Shown piece by piece: positions 1-8,333 of a DNA stretch of 64,000 nucleotides; position 1 is the first letter of the stretch, and every line of letters begins with the position of its first letter. The DNA is from Acidimicrobiia bacterium (GTDB lineage Bacteria > Actinomycetota > Acidimicrobiia > Acidimicrobiales > Poriferisodalaceae): the NCBI GenBank assembly GCA_022826045.1, contig JAJDVQ010000013.1, positions 20,849 to 84,848 on the forward strand, in the 5' to 3' direction. The position numbers and the translations under genes were made by a program. The notes under the pieces are model-generated. The model saw nothing but the letters and a program-made list of their open reading frames with translations, did not search any database and was not told the DNA's origin.

Positions 1-51
1 GCGATCAGCAGACACGGGCCGACTAACCGGCGACAGGGCACCACAGACCGG

Positions 52-1062
52 CTAACCGGCCGTGGCCTCGCGCAGGGCCGCATTGCGCGACGCAGCCATG
101 CCGCCGGGGAAACCGATCTCGGCGGGGGCCTCGATCTGGCTCTGCAACACCCAGCCGAGCAGGCCGTGCCGATCGCAGATAGCCGTGTGCGTGCCCGCAA
201 GCCCCTGGGGCGCCACCACTGTGGCCGCATCGAAGTAGAACCACTCCCCCGTCGGCACGCGCAGCAGCTGCAGCGTCACATCGGTGTTGATGTAGGCGCC
301 GCCGGACGGCGAGAAATCCCACCCCACGGCCGCGCCGAGATCGGCCAAGGTCGCAACTCGCACCAGCGGTGACGTCTCCTCGCCCGCCATGATCGGATGG
401 TCCAATCGCAGCCACGTGCGGCCGGGGCCCGGCTCCTCCGTCGAGCCGCCGACGAAGCGAAAATCCACGGCGTCGGCGTTGAAGCCGGGACGCGGGTAGT
501 CGATGTCGGGATTGGCGCCGGGGCCGGCGCGCTCGGCCGGGATCGGCGGCAGCGATTGCCCGTCGCCCCCAAGCTCAGCCGACGGCTCAGTCGGGGTCAG
601 CCATTGCGACGTCGCCCGCGCCACCAGGCGACCCGTCTCCCGGTCCGCCGTCGCATCAGCAGCCCGCGGCGAGCCGACCGAGCCCGAGACGCCTTCGGAG
701 CCCCGCGCCCCCGACATCGCCCGCACCTCGGCGTCGACCAGCGCAGTTCGCTTGCCACCCTTCACGGTGGTTGCGGTGACCGCGTAGGTCGCCATCGGCA
801 TGCCCGAGAGGATCTCCACCGTCAACCGGCTGCAGACCTGCGCAATCCCGAGCCGCCGATGCTCGCGCTCGACCGCCCAGCCCAGCAGGCCGCCGATGGC
901 ACCGCCGTGCATCACCTGATGAGCCCACGGACCGCGCGTCAGTTCGGTCGCGCGCACGCCGCCAGCCTCCAGCACGAAGAGCGCCGGCGGCATCCGCCCG
1001 GGGAGCGCTGAGTCGGAAGAAGCAAGGGCTTCGCCGTTCGGCTCGGATCCGATGTTTGTCAC
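52..1062 (-). CDS. Acyl-CoA thioesterase-like (hotdog) protein
   Basis: The 336-residue protein has the look of the double-hotdog thioesterase family (4HBT_3/TesB-like). An N-terminal hotdog carries HQVMHGGAIGGLLGWAVE, the helix that normally packs against the acyl thioester, and a second hotdog near the C-terminus has ADLGAAVGWDFSP followed by TDVTLQLLRVP. Such enzymes hydrolyse acyl-CoA esters in the cytosol. A Gly/Ala/Thr-rich linker of about 90 residues separates the halves, which is longer than usual. The start is a GTG only 83 bp from the divergent TRAP transporter start, so the two may share a promoter region. The true substrate cannot be told from sequence. Confidence 0.8.
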   Translation of the reverse strand: MTNIGSEPNGEALASSDSALPGRMPPALFVLEAGGVRATELTRGPWAHQVMHGGAIGGLLGWAVEREHRRLGIAQVCSRLTVEILSGMPMATYAVTATTVKGGKRTALVDAEVRAMSGARGSEGVSGSVGSPRAADATADRETGRLVARATSQWLTPTEPSAELGGDGQSLPPIPAERAGPGANPDIDYPRPGFNADAVDFRFVGGSTEEPGPGRTWLRLDHPIMAGEETSPLVRVATLADLGAAVGWDFSPSGGAYINTDVTLQLLRVPTGEWFYFDAATVVAPQGLAGTHTAICDRHGLLGWVLQSQIEAPAEIGFPGGMAASRNAALREATAG

Positions 1063-1145
1063 GGCGACAAGCTAGGTGGCAGGATGTTGGATCGCCCGTT
1101 CTCGTGTTCGAGCGATGCCAGCAACCAGCAGAGGGAAGGGGTGAC

Positions 1146-1970
1146 GTGACCGACACTGCCACCCCCGCTCCCCATGCGCCGCCAGCGACCACGGCCCCGC
1201 CATGGTGGACGCGGCTGCACCCGATCGGCTGGCTCGCCGGCGCCACGATCGCGTTCGCCATCATCGCCCGCCTCCTGTGGGACACCGACTACTGGATCGG
1301 CAACCTGGCGTGGTGGAACTGGCTGGTGCTGGCAGGCGCAGTGGCGATGGGCCTCTGGCACGACGGGCTCGACCGGCTCCGCCGGGGCGTGGAGTCGATC
1401 GCCACCTTCAGCCTGACCGTGGCGTGGATCCTGGCGTGGGTGGTCTTCGGGCTGCAGCTGTTCAACGTCATCACCCGCTACGGCAATGACCTCGTCGAGA
1501 CCGACATCCTCTTCGGCGAGACCACCAGCCTGGCGTGGCAGTCGTTCGGGCTCATGTTTCTCGTTGCCATCAACTTCGGCGTGCGCGACGGCGTGAACCC
1601 GCGCATCGACTTCTGGTGGGCCAACTTCAGCGCCAAGCGCAAGGCATGGCTCGACTTCGTCGTTCACTCGGCCCTGCTGCTGCCGTTCATCGTCATGGCC
1701 ATCCGCATCCTCAAGGGCTACGCGGCCACCTCACTGGGCCGTCGGCACAACGGCGAGTGGCCGAGCAGCTGGCGGGTCTGGGAGAGCTGGGAGCAGGGTG
1801 TCGATGCAGGCAGCCTCCCGGTGGGGCCGATCAAGGTGATGATCCTCGTTGCGTTCGTCCTGTTCGGACTGCAGATCCTTGCCGAGATGATCAAGACCGG
1901 CTTCGTGATGATCGGCGACGAGGCGAAGGGCGGCATCGTCGAGCACGAGTCGCCGCTGCGCGTCGAGTAG
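1146..1970 (+). CDS. dctQ: TRAP transporter small permease (DctQ-like)
   Basis: This is the small membrane subunit of a tripartite ATP-independent periplasmic transporter. It contains about four to five hydrophobic segments and the typical LAWQSFGLMFLVAINFGVRDGVNPRIDFW region, split here only for description. The ORF track begins at an ATG at 1056, inside the divergent gene's start region. I prefer the GTG at 1146 because a purine-rich GAGGGAAGGGG ribosome site sits just upstream, giving 274 residues. This is longer than classical DctQ (about 170) and fits the mannitol/chloroaromatic-type TRAP branch. The next gene starts 7 bp after its stop, so it is co-transcribed with the large permease and binding protein. 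Confidence 0.88.
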   Translation: MTDTATPAPHAPPATTAPPWWTRLHPIGWLAGATIAFAIIARLLWDTDYWIGNLAWWNWLVLAGAVAMGLWHDGLDRLRRGVESIATFSLTVAWILAWVVFGLQLFNVITRYGNDLVETDILFGETTSLAWQSFGLMFLVAINFGVRDGVNPRIDFWWANFSAKRKAWLDFVVHSALLLPFIVMAIRILKGYAATSLGRRHNGEWPSSWRVWESWEQGVDAGSLPVGPIKVMILVAFVLFGLQILAEMIKTGFVMIGDEAKGGIVEHESPLRVE

Positions 1971-1977
1971 CTGCCCC

Positions 1978-3546
1978 ATGACCGACCTTCTGGCTATATT
2001 CGGCATGGACACGGGCGTCTTCCTGGCGCTGACGATGTTCGTCGTGTTCATGGGGATGATCCTCACCGGCTACAACGTCGCGTTCTCATTCGCCGCGACG
2101 GCCTTGGCGTTCGCGTTCATCGGCGACATCACCGGAGCGTTCAACACCGCCACGCTCAACACGCTGCCGGCGCGCTGGTTCGTGGCCATCAGCGACCCCG
2201 TGCTGCTCGCCGTGCCGTTGTTCGTGCTGATGGGCGCGATCCTGGAACGGTCCGGCATGGCCGAGCGGCTGCTGAACGCCGTGGGCATGCTGATGGGCGC
2301 GCTGCGCGGCGGCGTGGCCGCTGCGGTGGTGCTGGTGGGCACGCTGCTGGCCGCCGCGACCGGCGTGGTGGCGGCCACCGTCATCGTGATGGGCCTGCTG
2401 TCGCTGCCGGCGATGGTACGGCTCGGCTACGACAACAAGCTCTCGACGGGCGCCATCACCGCCTCAGGCACGCTCGCGCAGCTGCTGCCGCCCAGCATCG
2501 TGCTGATCCTGCTGGCCCAGCAGATGGGTGTGGGCATCCTGGGCCTGTTCGCCGGCGCGCTGCTGCCCGGCCTGATTCTCAGCGGCCTGTACGTGGCGTA
2601 CGTGCTGGTCGTGTCGTGGTGGAAGCCCGACATGGGCCCGGCCATGCCGATCGAGGAGCGCAAGCTGGAAGGCAACCCGTCGATCCAGACCAAGCTGCTG
2701 ATTGCAGCCCTGCTGGGCTTCATGGTGGGCTGCGTGATGCTGCTCGCCAATCTGCGCGTGGCAGCCATCGCAGCAGTGCTGGTGATGCTCGCGAGCTTCG
2801 CGATCATGGCGTTCGCCAGGATGCTGGCGTGCGAGGTGCTCATTGCGATCGTGCCGATCGTGGTGCTCATCCTCGGCGTGCTGGTGTCGATCTTCCAAGG
2901 CATCGCAACGCCGTCGGAGTCGGGTGCCGTCGGCGTGTTCGGGGCGCTTGCCCTCACCGGCCTGAACTGGCTCTTCGACCGCCTGCTGATGCGCGAGGGC
3001 GCCACCCACATCACGCCCCAGTGGCGACTCAACCGCGCAGCAGCAGTGCAGGCGGGCAAGTCCACCGCCAGCGTGGTGGTGCTGGTGATGACGCTGCTGT
3101 TCAGCTCCACCTTTTTCAGCGCCATGTTCTTCCAGCTCGGCGGCTCCGATCAGACCTCCGAGTGGCTCACCTCCATCGGCGGCGGCAAGCTGGGCTTCGT
3201 CATCATCGCGATGATCGCGGTGTTCCTGCTGGGCATCAATCTGGAGTTCCTCGAGATCACCTTCATCGTGGTGCCCATCTTCGTCCCGGCCATGGAGGTG
3301 CTGGGTTTCACCCAGGACGAGAAGATCTGGTTCGCCGTGATGATGGCGGTGAACCTGAACATGGCGTTCATCTCGCCGCCGGTGGGCTTCTCGCTGTTCT
3401 ACCTGCAGAGCGTGGCCCCGCCCGAAGTGCGCACCGCCGACATCCACAAGGGCGCCATCCCGTTCATGGGGCTCCAGTCGATCGCCTTGGTGATCCTCGG
3501 GGTGTTCCCGGGCATCGTGTACACGTCGCTCGAGTTGTTCAGTTAG
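1978..3546 (+). CDS. dctM: TRAP transporter large permease (DctM-like)
   Basis: The 522-residue, almost wholly hydrophobic protein is the large TRAP permease, which moves the substrate across the inner membrane driven by an ion gradient. Visible family features are the N-terminal MILTGYNVAFSF region, the SDPVLLAVPLFVLMGAILERSG stretch, and the C-terminal NLNMAFISPPVGFSLFYL segment. It is longer than classical DctM (about 430), with an extra central hydrophobic part, as in the mannitol/chloroaromatic subgroup. It lies 7 bp after dctQ and 92 bp before the binding protein gene. Confidence 0.92.
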   Translation: MTDLLAIFGMDTGVFLALTMFVVFMGMILTGYNVAFSFAATALAFAFIGDITGAFNTATLNTLPARWFVAISDPVLLAVPLFVLMGAILERSGMAERLLNAVGMLMGALRGGVAAAVVLVGTLLAAATGVVAATVIVMGLLSLPAMVRLGYDNKLSTGAITASGTLAQLLPPSIVLILLAQQMGVGILGLFAGALLPGLILSGLYVAYVLVVSWWKPDMGPAMPIEERKLEGNPSIQTKLLIAALLGFMVGCVMLLANLRVAAIAAVLVMLASFAIMAFARMLACEVLIAIVPIVVLILGVLVSIFQGIATPSESGAVGVFGALALTGLNWLFDRLLMREGATHITPQWRLNRAAAVQAGKSTASVVVLVMTLLFSSTFFSAMFFQLGGSDQTSEWLTSIGGGKLGFVIIAMIAVFLLGINLEFLEITFIVVPIFVPAMEVLGFTQDEKIWFAVMMAVNLNMAFISPPVGFSLFYLQSVAPPEVRTADIHKGAIPFMGLQSIALVILGVFPGIVYTSLELFS

Positions 3547-3638
3547 CCGCGGCAGCCCATCAGGCGTGGTTCCGACGCGTGCTAGTTTCGCGCCGAGCAG
3601 TCGACGCGGTGTTGCGCGCCTGCGGGGAGGCACTACCA

Positions 3639-4871
3639 ATGACTACGCACGACGAGGCCAGTCCGGAGACTGCCCTTGATGACACCGTCGAAGCCGGCGG
3701 GTTCGACCGGAGATCGTTCCTCAAGGCCGGTCTCGGCGTGGCGGGATTCGCAGCGGCCGCCACGGTGCTCAACGCCTGCAGTTCCGACGACGGCGACACT
3801 GCAGCGACGACCTCTGAAGGCCCCGTCGGCACCGACGCGCCGACCACATCGGTGGCGCTCACCCAGGACGGTCCCGAGATCGAGTGGGAGATGGCGACGA
3901 GCTGGCCCGCTGCGCTGGTGACCCTGTTCGGGTCAGCCCAGCACTTCGCCGAGCAGGTGAGCCGTCTCACCGGCGGCAGGTTCAAGATCAATCCTCGGCC
4001 GGCCGGCGAGATCGTGGGCGGCCTCGAAGTGCTGCCCACCGTGCGCGATGTCGGCGTGCAGTCGGGCCACACGGCGTCGTACTACTACGTGGGACTCAGC
4101 CCCGTGCAGCAGTTCGGCACTGCGGTCCCGTTCGGGCTGACCCAGCGCCAGCAGAATGCCTGGCTGTACAGAGGCGGCGGCCTCGACATGCTCAACGAGT
4201 TCTACGCCGAGGAGCACGGGGTGATCGCGTTCCCCGCCGGCGGCACCGGCTGCCAGATGGGCGGCTGGTTCACCAAGGAGCTCAACTCGGTCGGCGACCT
4301 GCAGGGCCTGAAGATGCGGATCCCCGGCCTCGCGGGGCGGGTCCTCGAGAATCTGGGCGGCGAGCAGGTCACCTTGGCCGGCGGCGAGATCCTGCCGGCG
4401 ATCCAGCAGGGCGCGATCGACGGCGCCGAGTTCGTGGGTCCCACCGACGACCTGATCCTGGGCCTCGACCAGTTCGACGGCGAACTGTTCTATTACCACC
4501 CCGGCTGGTGGGAGCCCGGCACTGCCGTGGAGGTGCAGTTCCCGCTGTCGTTGTGGAACGACTTGCCCGCCGAGTACCAAGCGGCGATCGAGATCGCTGC
4601 GGCGGCGACGAACATCAACACGATCGCCGACTACGACGTGCGCAACCAGACCGACCTGCAGCGCGTGAAGGAGTTCGCCAACATCCGGCAGTTCCCCGAC
4701 GACATGATGGCGGCGTTCAAGGAAGAGACCGAGAACGTGCTGGACGCGGTGGCGGCGGACGATGCTCGCTTCGCCGCCATCTTGGCGCCGTGGCGGGAGT
4801 TCCGTGACGGCATCGCCGAGTGGCACGGCTTGGCGGAGCGTTCCTTCCTGGACCAGCAGACGCAGATCTAG
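3639..4871 (+). CDS. dctP: TRAP transporter substrate-binding lipoprotein (DctP/TakP-like)
   Basis: The 410-residue protein is the extracytoplasmic solute receptor of the TRAP system. A twin-arginine motif (RRSFLK) precedes a hydrophobic stretch and a lipobox-like LNAC, so it is probably exported by Tat and lipid anchored. The mature part has the TRAP fold signatures MATSWPAALVTLFG and LQGLKMRIPGLAGRV; the Arg in GLKMRIPG is the usual carboxylate-binding residue. Similarity in layout is to TakP-type receptors for 2-oxo or other organic acids. The ORF track extends upstream to 2616 in a frame overlapping dctM; the real start is the ATG at 3639 with GGGGAGG upstream. Substrate identity is inference. 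Confidence 0.9.
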   Translation: MTTHDEASPETALDDTVEAGGFDRRSFLKAGLGVAGFAAAATVLNACSSDDGDTAATTSEGPVGTDAPTTSVALTQDGPEIEWEMATSWPAALVTLFGSAQHFAEQVSRLTGGRFKINPRPAGEIVGGLEVLPTVRDVGVQSGHTASYYYVGLSPVQQFGTAVPFGLTQRQQNAWLYRGGGLDMLNEFYAEEHGVIAFPAGGTGCQMGGWFTKELNSVGDLQGLKMRIPGLAGRVLENLGGEQVTLAGGEILPAIQQGAIDGAEFVGPTDDLILGLDQFDGELFYYHPGWWEPGTAVEVQFPLSLWNDLPAEYQAAIEIAAAATNINTIADYDVRNQTDLQRVKEFANIRQFPDDMMAAFKEETENVLDAVAADDARFAAILAPWREFRDGIAEWHGLAERSFLDQQTQI

Positions 4872-5002
4872 CCGGATCGCACAGGTTCTCGTCGGCAGAC
4901 CGACCGGTGCCGGGTGCCAGCGTCGGCTGCGAGTATCGCCGTCTCGTGCCGTTGACGCGCAACCGTCGTCCCGAGCAGATCGGCGGCGCGTAGGGTGCCC
5001 TC

Positions 5003-5932
5003 GTGCATCCGTTCAGATTCGGCGTCCAGTACGGCAAGCCAGAGAGTCCCGCTGTGTTCCGCGAGACGGCGCGCAAGGTCGAGGATCTCGGCTATTCGAC
5101 CTTGTTCTGCCACGACCATTTCTGGGACAGCTGGTCGCCCATCGTGCATCCCGCCGTCGCGGCGGAGATCACCACGACCCTGCGGGTCGGGACGCTGGTG
5201 TACGCAGCCGACTACCGGCACCCCGCAGTGCTGGCGAAGGACTTCGCCACCCTCGATCTGCTGGCGGAGGGACGCACCGAGTTCGGCATCGGCGCCGGCT
5301 GGCTGACAGACGACTACGAGCAGGCGGGCATACCGCTGGACCGGCCCGGCGTGCGCATCGACCGCATGATCGAGGCGTTGGAGGTCATCAAGGGGCTGTG
5401 GCGGGGCGAGCCCTTCGACTACGACGGCGAGCACTACCAGATCGCCGGCATGGTGGGCCGCCCGCTGCCCCACACGCCTGGCGGGCCGCCCGTCATCATC
5501 GGCGGCGGCGGCAAGCGGGTGCTGAGCGAAGCTGCCCGCCTTGCCGACATCATCAGCCTGAACCCGAATCTCCGCTCGGGCACCGTGGGCCCCGATGCCG
5601 CCCGCAGCTCGGTGGCCGACAAGTTCGTCGAGCGCCGCCAGTGGATCGCAGACGCCGCCGGGGACGGCTTCGCCGACATCGAGATCCAGCTCAACACGTT
5701 CATGGCGTTGGTGTCCGACGACGCCGACAGCGTGCTCGAGCAGTTCGCGCCCGGCTTCGGGCTGACGCTGGAGGAAGCCCGCGAGGTTCCCTTGGTGCTG
5801 GCCGGCACGGTCGACGACATCTGCGAGCAGCTGCATCACCACCGCGAGACCTACGGCGCCAGCTACATCATCATCCACGACCCCGAGGTCGATGCCATGG
5901 CGCCGGTGGTGGCCCGCCTCGCCGGCACCTGA
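5003..5932 (+). CDS. Luciferase-like F420-dependent oxidoreductase (TIGR03621-like)
   Basis: This is a TIM-barrel luciferase-like monooxygenase-family protein of 309 residues. It begins MHPFRFGVQYG and carries LLAEGRTEFGIGAGW and GGPPVIIGGGGKRVL, the stretches that shape the F420/FMN pocket in this group. In actinobacteria these enzymes usually use reduced F420, acting in the cytosol on unknown substrates. The start is a GTG 131 bp after the TRAP binding-protein gene, so it may or may not belong to that operon. The gap contains no other ORF that looks real. It is the last housekeeping-type gene before the island. Confidence 0.87.
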   Translation: MHPFRFGVQYGKPESPAVFRETARKVEDLGYSTLFCHDHFWDSWSPIVHPAVAAEITTTLRVGTLVYAADYRHPAVLAKDFATLDLLAEGRTEFGIGAGWLTDDYEQAGIPLDRPGVRIDRMIEALEVIKGLWRGEPFDYDGEHYQIAGMVGRPLPHTPGGPPVIIGGGGKRVLSEAARLADIISLNPNLRSGTVGPDAARSSVADKFVERRQWIADAAGDGFADIEIQLNTFMALVSDDADSVLEQFAPGFGLTLEEAREVPLVLAGTVDDICEQLHHHRETYGASYIIIHDPEVDAMAPVVARLAGT

Positions 5933-6035
5933 GCGGCACGCTGGCACCCGGCGTGTCGCGACTGACGCGATTGCACTGCGACAATCAATCCATGACGTCA
6001 ACGCAGGAAGACTCAACGCCCGAAAACGATCGGAG

Positions 6036-6560
6036 TTATAGGGCTGTTTCCCCAAGATCGGCGTCGTCGATCGCTTGGTAGTCGAAGGTGACGCTGAGCG
6101 AGTCGGTTAGGCGTTCCATCGTCAGCCACGGATCCTTGCGATGCACCATGACGTGACAGTTCACGCACAGCGGACGCACCTTTTCGATTGCCTCGGACAG
6201 CGTCAGTTCCCGTGCCCCACCGTTCCCGTGCCCCACCGAACGCAATCGGTTCTAGGTGGTGGATTTGGATGTAGCCCGCCCCGATGCCGACGTAGGCGCG
6301 GTCAAAGTCGAATGAGCAACTGGCGCACGGAAGTTTCCCACCCACGGTGCAGTGCTGCACGGCGGCATCTCGCAGTCGATTGGAGCGCTTGCGGTAGTTG
6401 GCGGTGCGCCTGTTCAACTGGCCCTCTGTGATGACGCTCTCGTCGATGACGACAACCGGCAATTGGCTGAGTGCGACCGGGTCCAGACGGCGCGCGGCGC
6501 CGCCGGACGCTTGCGCATTAGTGCACGCATCAAATCGTCGTCGGGTACCCAGGGATGGTA
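6036..6560 (-). pseudogene. HNH endonuclease gene broken by a 16-bp tandem duplication
   Basis: On the minus strand the upstream frame encodes a Cys pair (PCASC) and IHHLEPIAFGGARE, and a second frame continues with ELTLSEAIEKVRPLCVNCHVMVH. Joined, they give a normal HNH core: Cys-x2-Cys, His-His, then Cys-x2-Cys-His and His. The frames are separated by a perfect 16-bp tandem repeat (6206-6237); removing one copy restores a continuous reading frame. The 5' end is also unclear: two frames near 6480-6550 look coding and I see no good start codon, so a second lesion is likely. The product would be a stand-alone McrA-like or mobile-element HNH nuclease, now inactive unless frameshifting occurs. 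Confidence 0.75.
6206..6237. repeat. 16-bp perfect tandem duplication inside the HNH gene
   Basis: The unit GTTCCCGTGCCCCACC occurs twice back to back (6206-6221 and 6222-6237). Since 16 is not a multiple of three it shifts the HNH reading frame. Confidence 0.95.
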
Positions 6561-6570
6561 GTTTCCGCGT

Positions 6571-7374
6571 ATGAGCACAGCCGCGATGGAAGAGGTCGCC
6601 AGTCGCCGCTGGCCCGGCGGCGTCGAATGCCCCAAATGCGGCAGCCGGGACGTCGCCCGACGCAAACCGCAGAAACGTCGCCGCTGGCCGCAATGGCGAT
6701 GCCGTGCATGCCGCCGAGATTTCACAGCTCTCACAGGGCACCCTCAGCGCGCCCGCAGCCGCCGCCCGGCAGCGGGCATCGCCGCGGACGACGTCAGGGT
6801 CCGCGATGCAGCCCAGCGCCCCGCCGCCGCAGGACTGTCGGCAGGGGCACGCCGCACGCTTGCTGTGCTGCGACGACGCCCGGACGGCGCCACAGCAGCC
6901 AAGATCAGCGAACTCAGCGGGCTGTCGCTCTCGCAGACGCACAGAACGCTGCGAAATTTCGCGGAACGCGGCTGGGCATGCCGACGCGACGGCACTGTCC
7001 GCGACGGGCATCAGCTCCGGGGAACGAACCTGTGGCAGATCGTCCACTCCGACGAATGCCTCGCAGCGCTCGCTTCGCTTCCCGTCGAGAGCTTCCCGAT
7101 GCCGCCGCTTCCTCAGCCGGACATGGTCCCGCCCGAATTCTGGCATCTGTTCTGGTCCGGGCTGCAAGGCTCCGAGCTGCGCATCGGCGAACACGCCGAG
7201 CACATCGGAGGCGTCATGATCGGCAGCAACGATCTCAGCGCCGAAGCGTGGGCGCTGCGTCATCTCCCGACAGACGCACTCATGACGCTGCACCGCGCGC
7301 GGACCCGGACCGGCAGCCCGTCGGGGCGGCTGCTTGCAGCCACGATCCGGCACAGGGCCGGTCCCGATGCTTGA
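6571..7374 (+). CDS. Zinc-ribbon/winged-helix protein, predicted antitoxin of AbiE-like pair
   Basis: The 267-residue protein has three parts. Residues about 13-50 are a transposase-type zinc ribbon (WPGGVECPKCGS then WRCRACRRDF and a TALTG ending), as at the N-terminus of IS1595-family transposases. Residues about 90-145 form a winged helix (ISELSGLSLSQTHRTLRNFAERGW). The C-terminus carries PPEFWHLFWSGLQGSELR and ALRHLPTDALMTLH, which resembles the protein usually encoded just before AbiEii-type nucleotidyltransferases in actinobacteria. Its stop overlaps the next start by 8 nt (ATGCTTGA), implying coupled translation. I infer an antitoxin or repressor role. The ribbon is not followed by any transposase DDE domain, so it is a domain fusion or a captured fragment. 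Confidence 0.7.
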   Translation: MSTAAMEEVASRRWPGGVECPKCGSRDVARRKPQKRRRWPQWRCRACRRDFTALTGHPQRARSRRPAAGIAADDVRVRDAAQRPAAAGLSAGARRTLAVLRRRPDGATAAKISELSGLSLSQTHRTLRNFAERGWACRRDGTVRDGHQLRGTNLWQIVHSDECLAALASLPVESFPMPPLPQPDMVPPEFWHLFWSGLQGSELRIGEHAEHIGGVMIGSNDLSAEAWALRHLPTDALMTLHRARTRTGSPSGRLLAATIRHRAGPDA

Positions 7375-8233
7375 AGGCCACGCGCATCTCTTCGCTCCGC
7401 AGCTGCGAGGGCTCTGGCCGCTCGCCGCGGAAATCGCTGCCGAAGTGAACGGGCGGCTGATGGGCGGCACCGCGCTCGCAGTCCACCTCAAGCACCGAAC
7501 CAGCGAAGACCTCGACATCATGACCATGGACGGCTTCGACGGACGCGAGCTTCGCGCGTCGATCGAGAAACGCATGCGGCAGACCAGACCGGACGACTGC
7601 TGGCGTGCCGTCGAGATCATCGAAGCACGCAACGACAGCTACTGCGCCGTCATCGACGGCATCCGTGTCGAGGCTTTCACCGCTCTCGGCAGCGGGTCAG
7701 CGAAATCGTCTGACATGCGATGGGTGCAAGCCGCGCAGGTCGTAGAAGGAACCCCCGTCGGCACCGTCCCCGACATCTTGGCGTCGAAGCTCGCTGTCAT
7801 CGAACGCCGCCAGAAGCTCCGCGACTACATCGACCTCGCTGCCATCGACCGGAGCACCCCGTGGAAGCTCGAAGACGGACTCGACTTCTACCGTCGCGTG
7901 CACGGCTTCGACGTCAACCCCGACCCGCATCAGATGCGCCGGATCGTCACAGCGCTGAGCGCGCCCGGCTACATCGAACCGGATCCCGGATTCGACTCGC
8001 AGCGCGACGACACGCTCGAATACCTCGAGCATCGTTCCGGCGATCTGCTCGACTACATGGCCGAAATCGCGGACCGGGACGTCGCCCGCGCCGCCGAGAA
8101 GCACGCATCCGGGCTCGGCGCTTCGCGTGCATCAGCGAGCTCGTCGCAATGCGGGGCGTGGATGCCGCGCGCTCGCACCGCATGCCGACTGCCGCCCGAC
8201 CACAAAGGCCCTCACCGTCGCAGACGCAGGTGA
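7367..8233 (+). CDS. AbiEii/AbiGii-type nucleotidyltransferase with Cys/His tail
   Basis: The protein (288 residues from the ATG at 7367) has the nucleotidyltransferase signature LMGGTALAVHLKHRTSEDLDIM: a Gly-Gly-Thr-Ala loop followed by Asp-x-Asp. Later come VGTVPDILASKLAVIERRQKLRDYIDL, typical of the AbiEii/DUF1814 family. Known AbiEii and MenA proteins are toxins that add nucleotides to tRNA; that activity here is inference. The upstream gene overlaps it by 8 nt and encodes the likely antitoxin. The C-terminal 27 residues form a separate basic tail with two Cys and two His that is shared with the Fic protein two genes away. I chose 7367 over the track start at 7334 because of the overlap geometry. 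Confidence 0.83.
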   Translation: MLEGHAHLFAPQLRGLWPLAAEIAAEVNGRLMGGTALAVHLKHRTSEDLDIMTMDGFDGRELRASIEKRMRQTRPDDCWRAVEIIEARNDSYCAVIDGIRVEAFTALGSGSAKSSDMRWVQAAQVVEGTPVGTVPDILASKLAVIERRQKLRDYIDLAAIDRSTPWKLEDGLDFYRRVHGFDVNPDPHQMRRIVTALSAPGYIEPDPGFDSQRDDTLEYLEHRSGDLLDYMAEIADRDVARAAEKHASGLGASRASASSSQCGAWMPRARTACRLPPDHKGPHRRRRR

Positions 8234-8333
8234 ACGCGCTGCCCTGTCGGCACGGGCGACGGACTGCCGAGTTCGGTGACGCCTGGCGTGCCTGCCGGCG
8301 GGCGCTGACAGGTCGGTCGGTAGCGTCGCTGTT

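Noticed and set aside
2616-3638. Long 5' extension of the TRAP binding-protein frame
   Set aside because: It overlaps the large permease in another frame; the Tat signal and ribosome site place the start at 3639.
6571-6760. An intact IS1595-type insertion sequence
   Set aside because: Only the zinc-ribbon part is present, with no catalytic domain or inverted repeats nearby.
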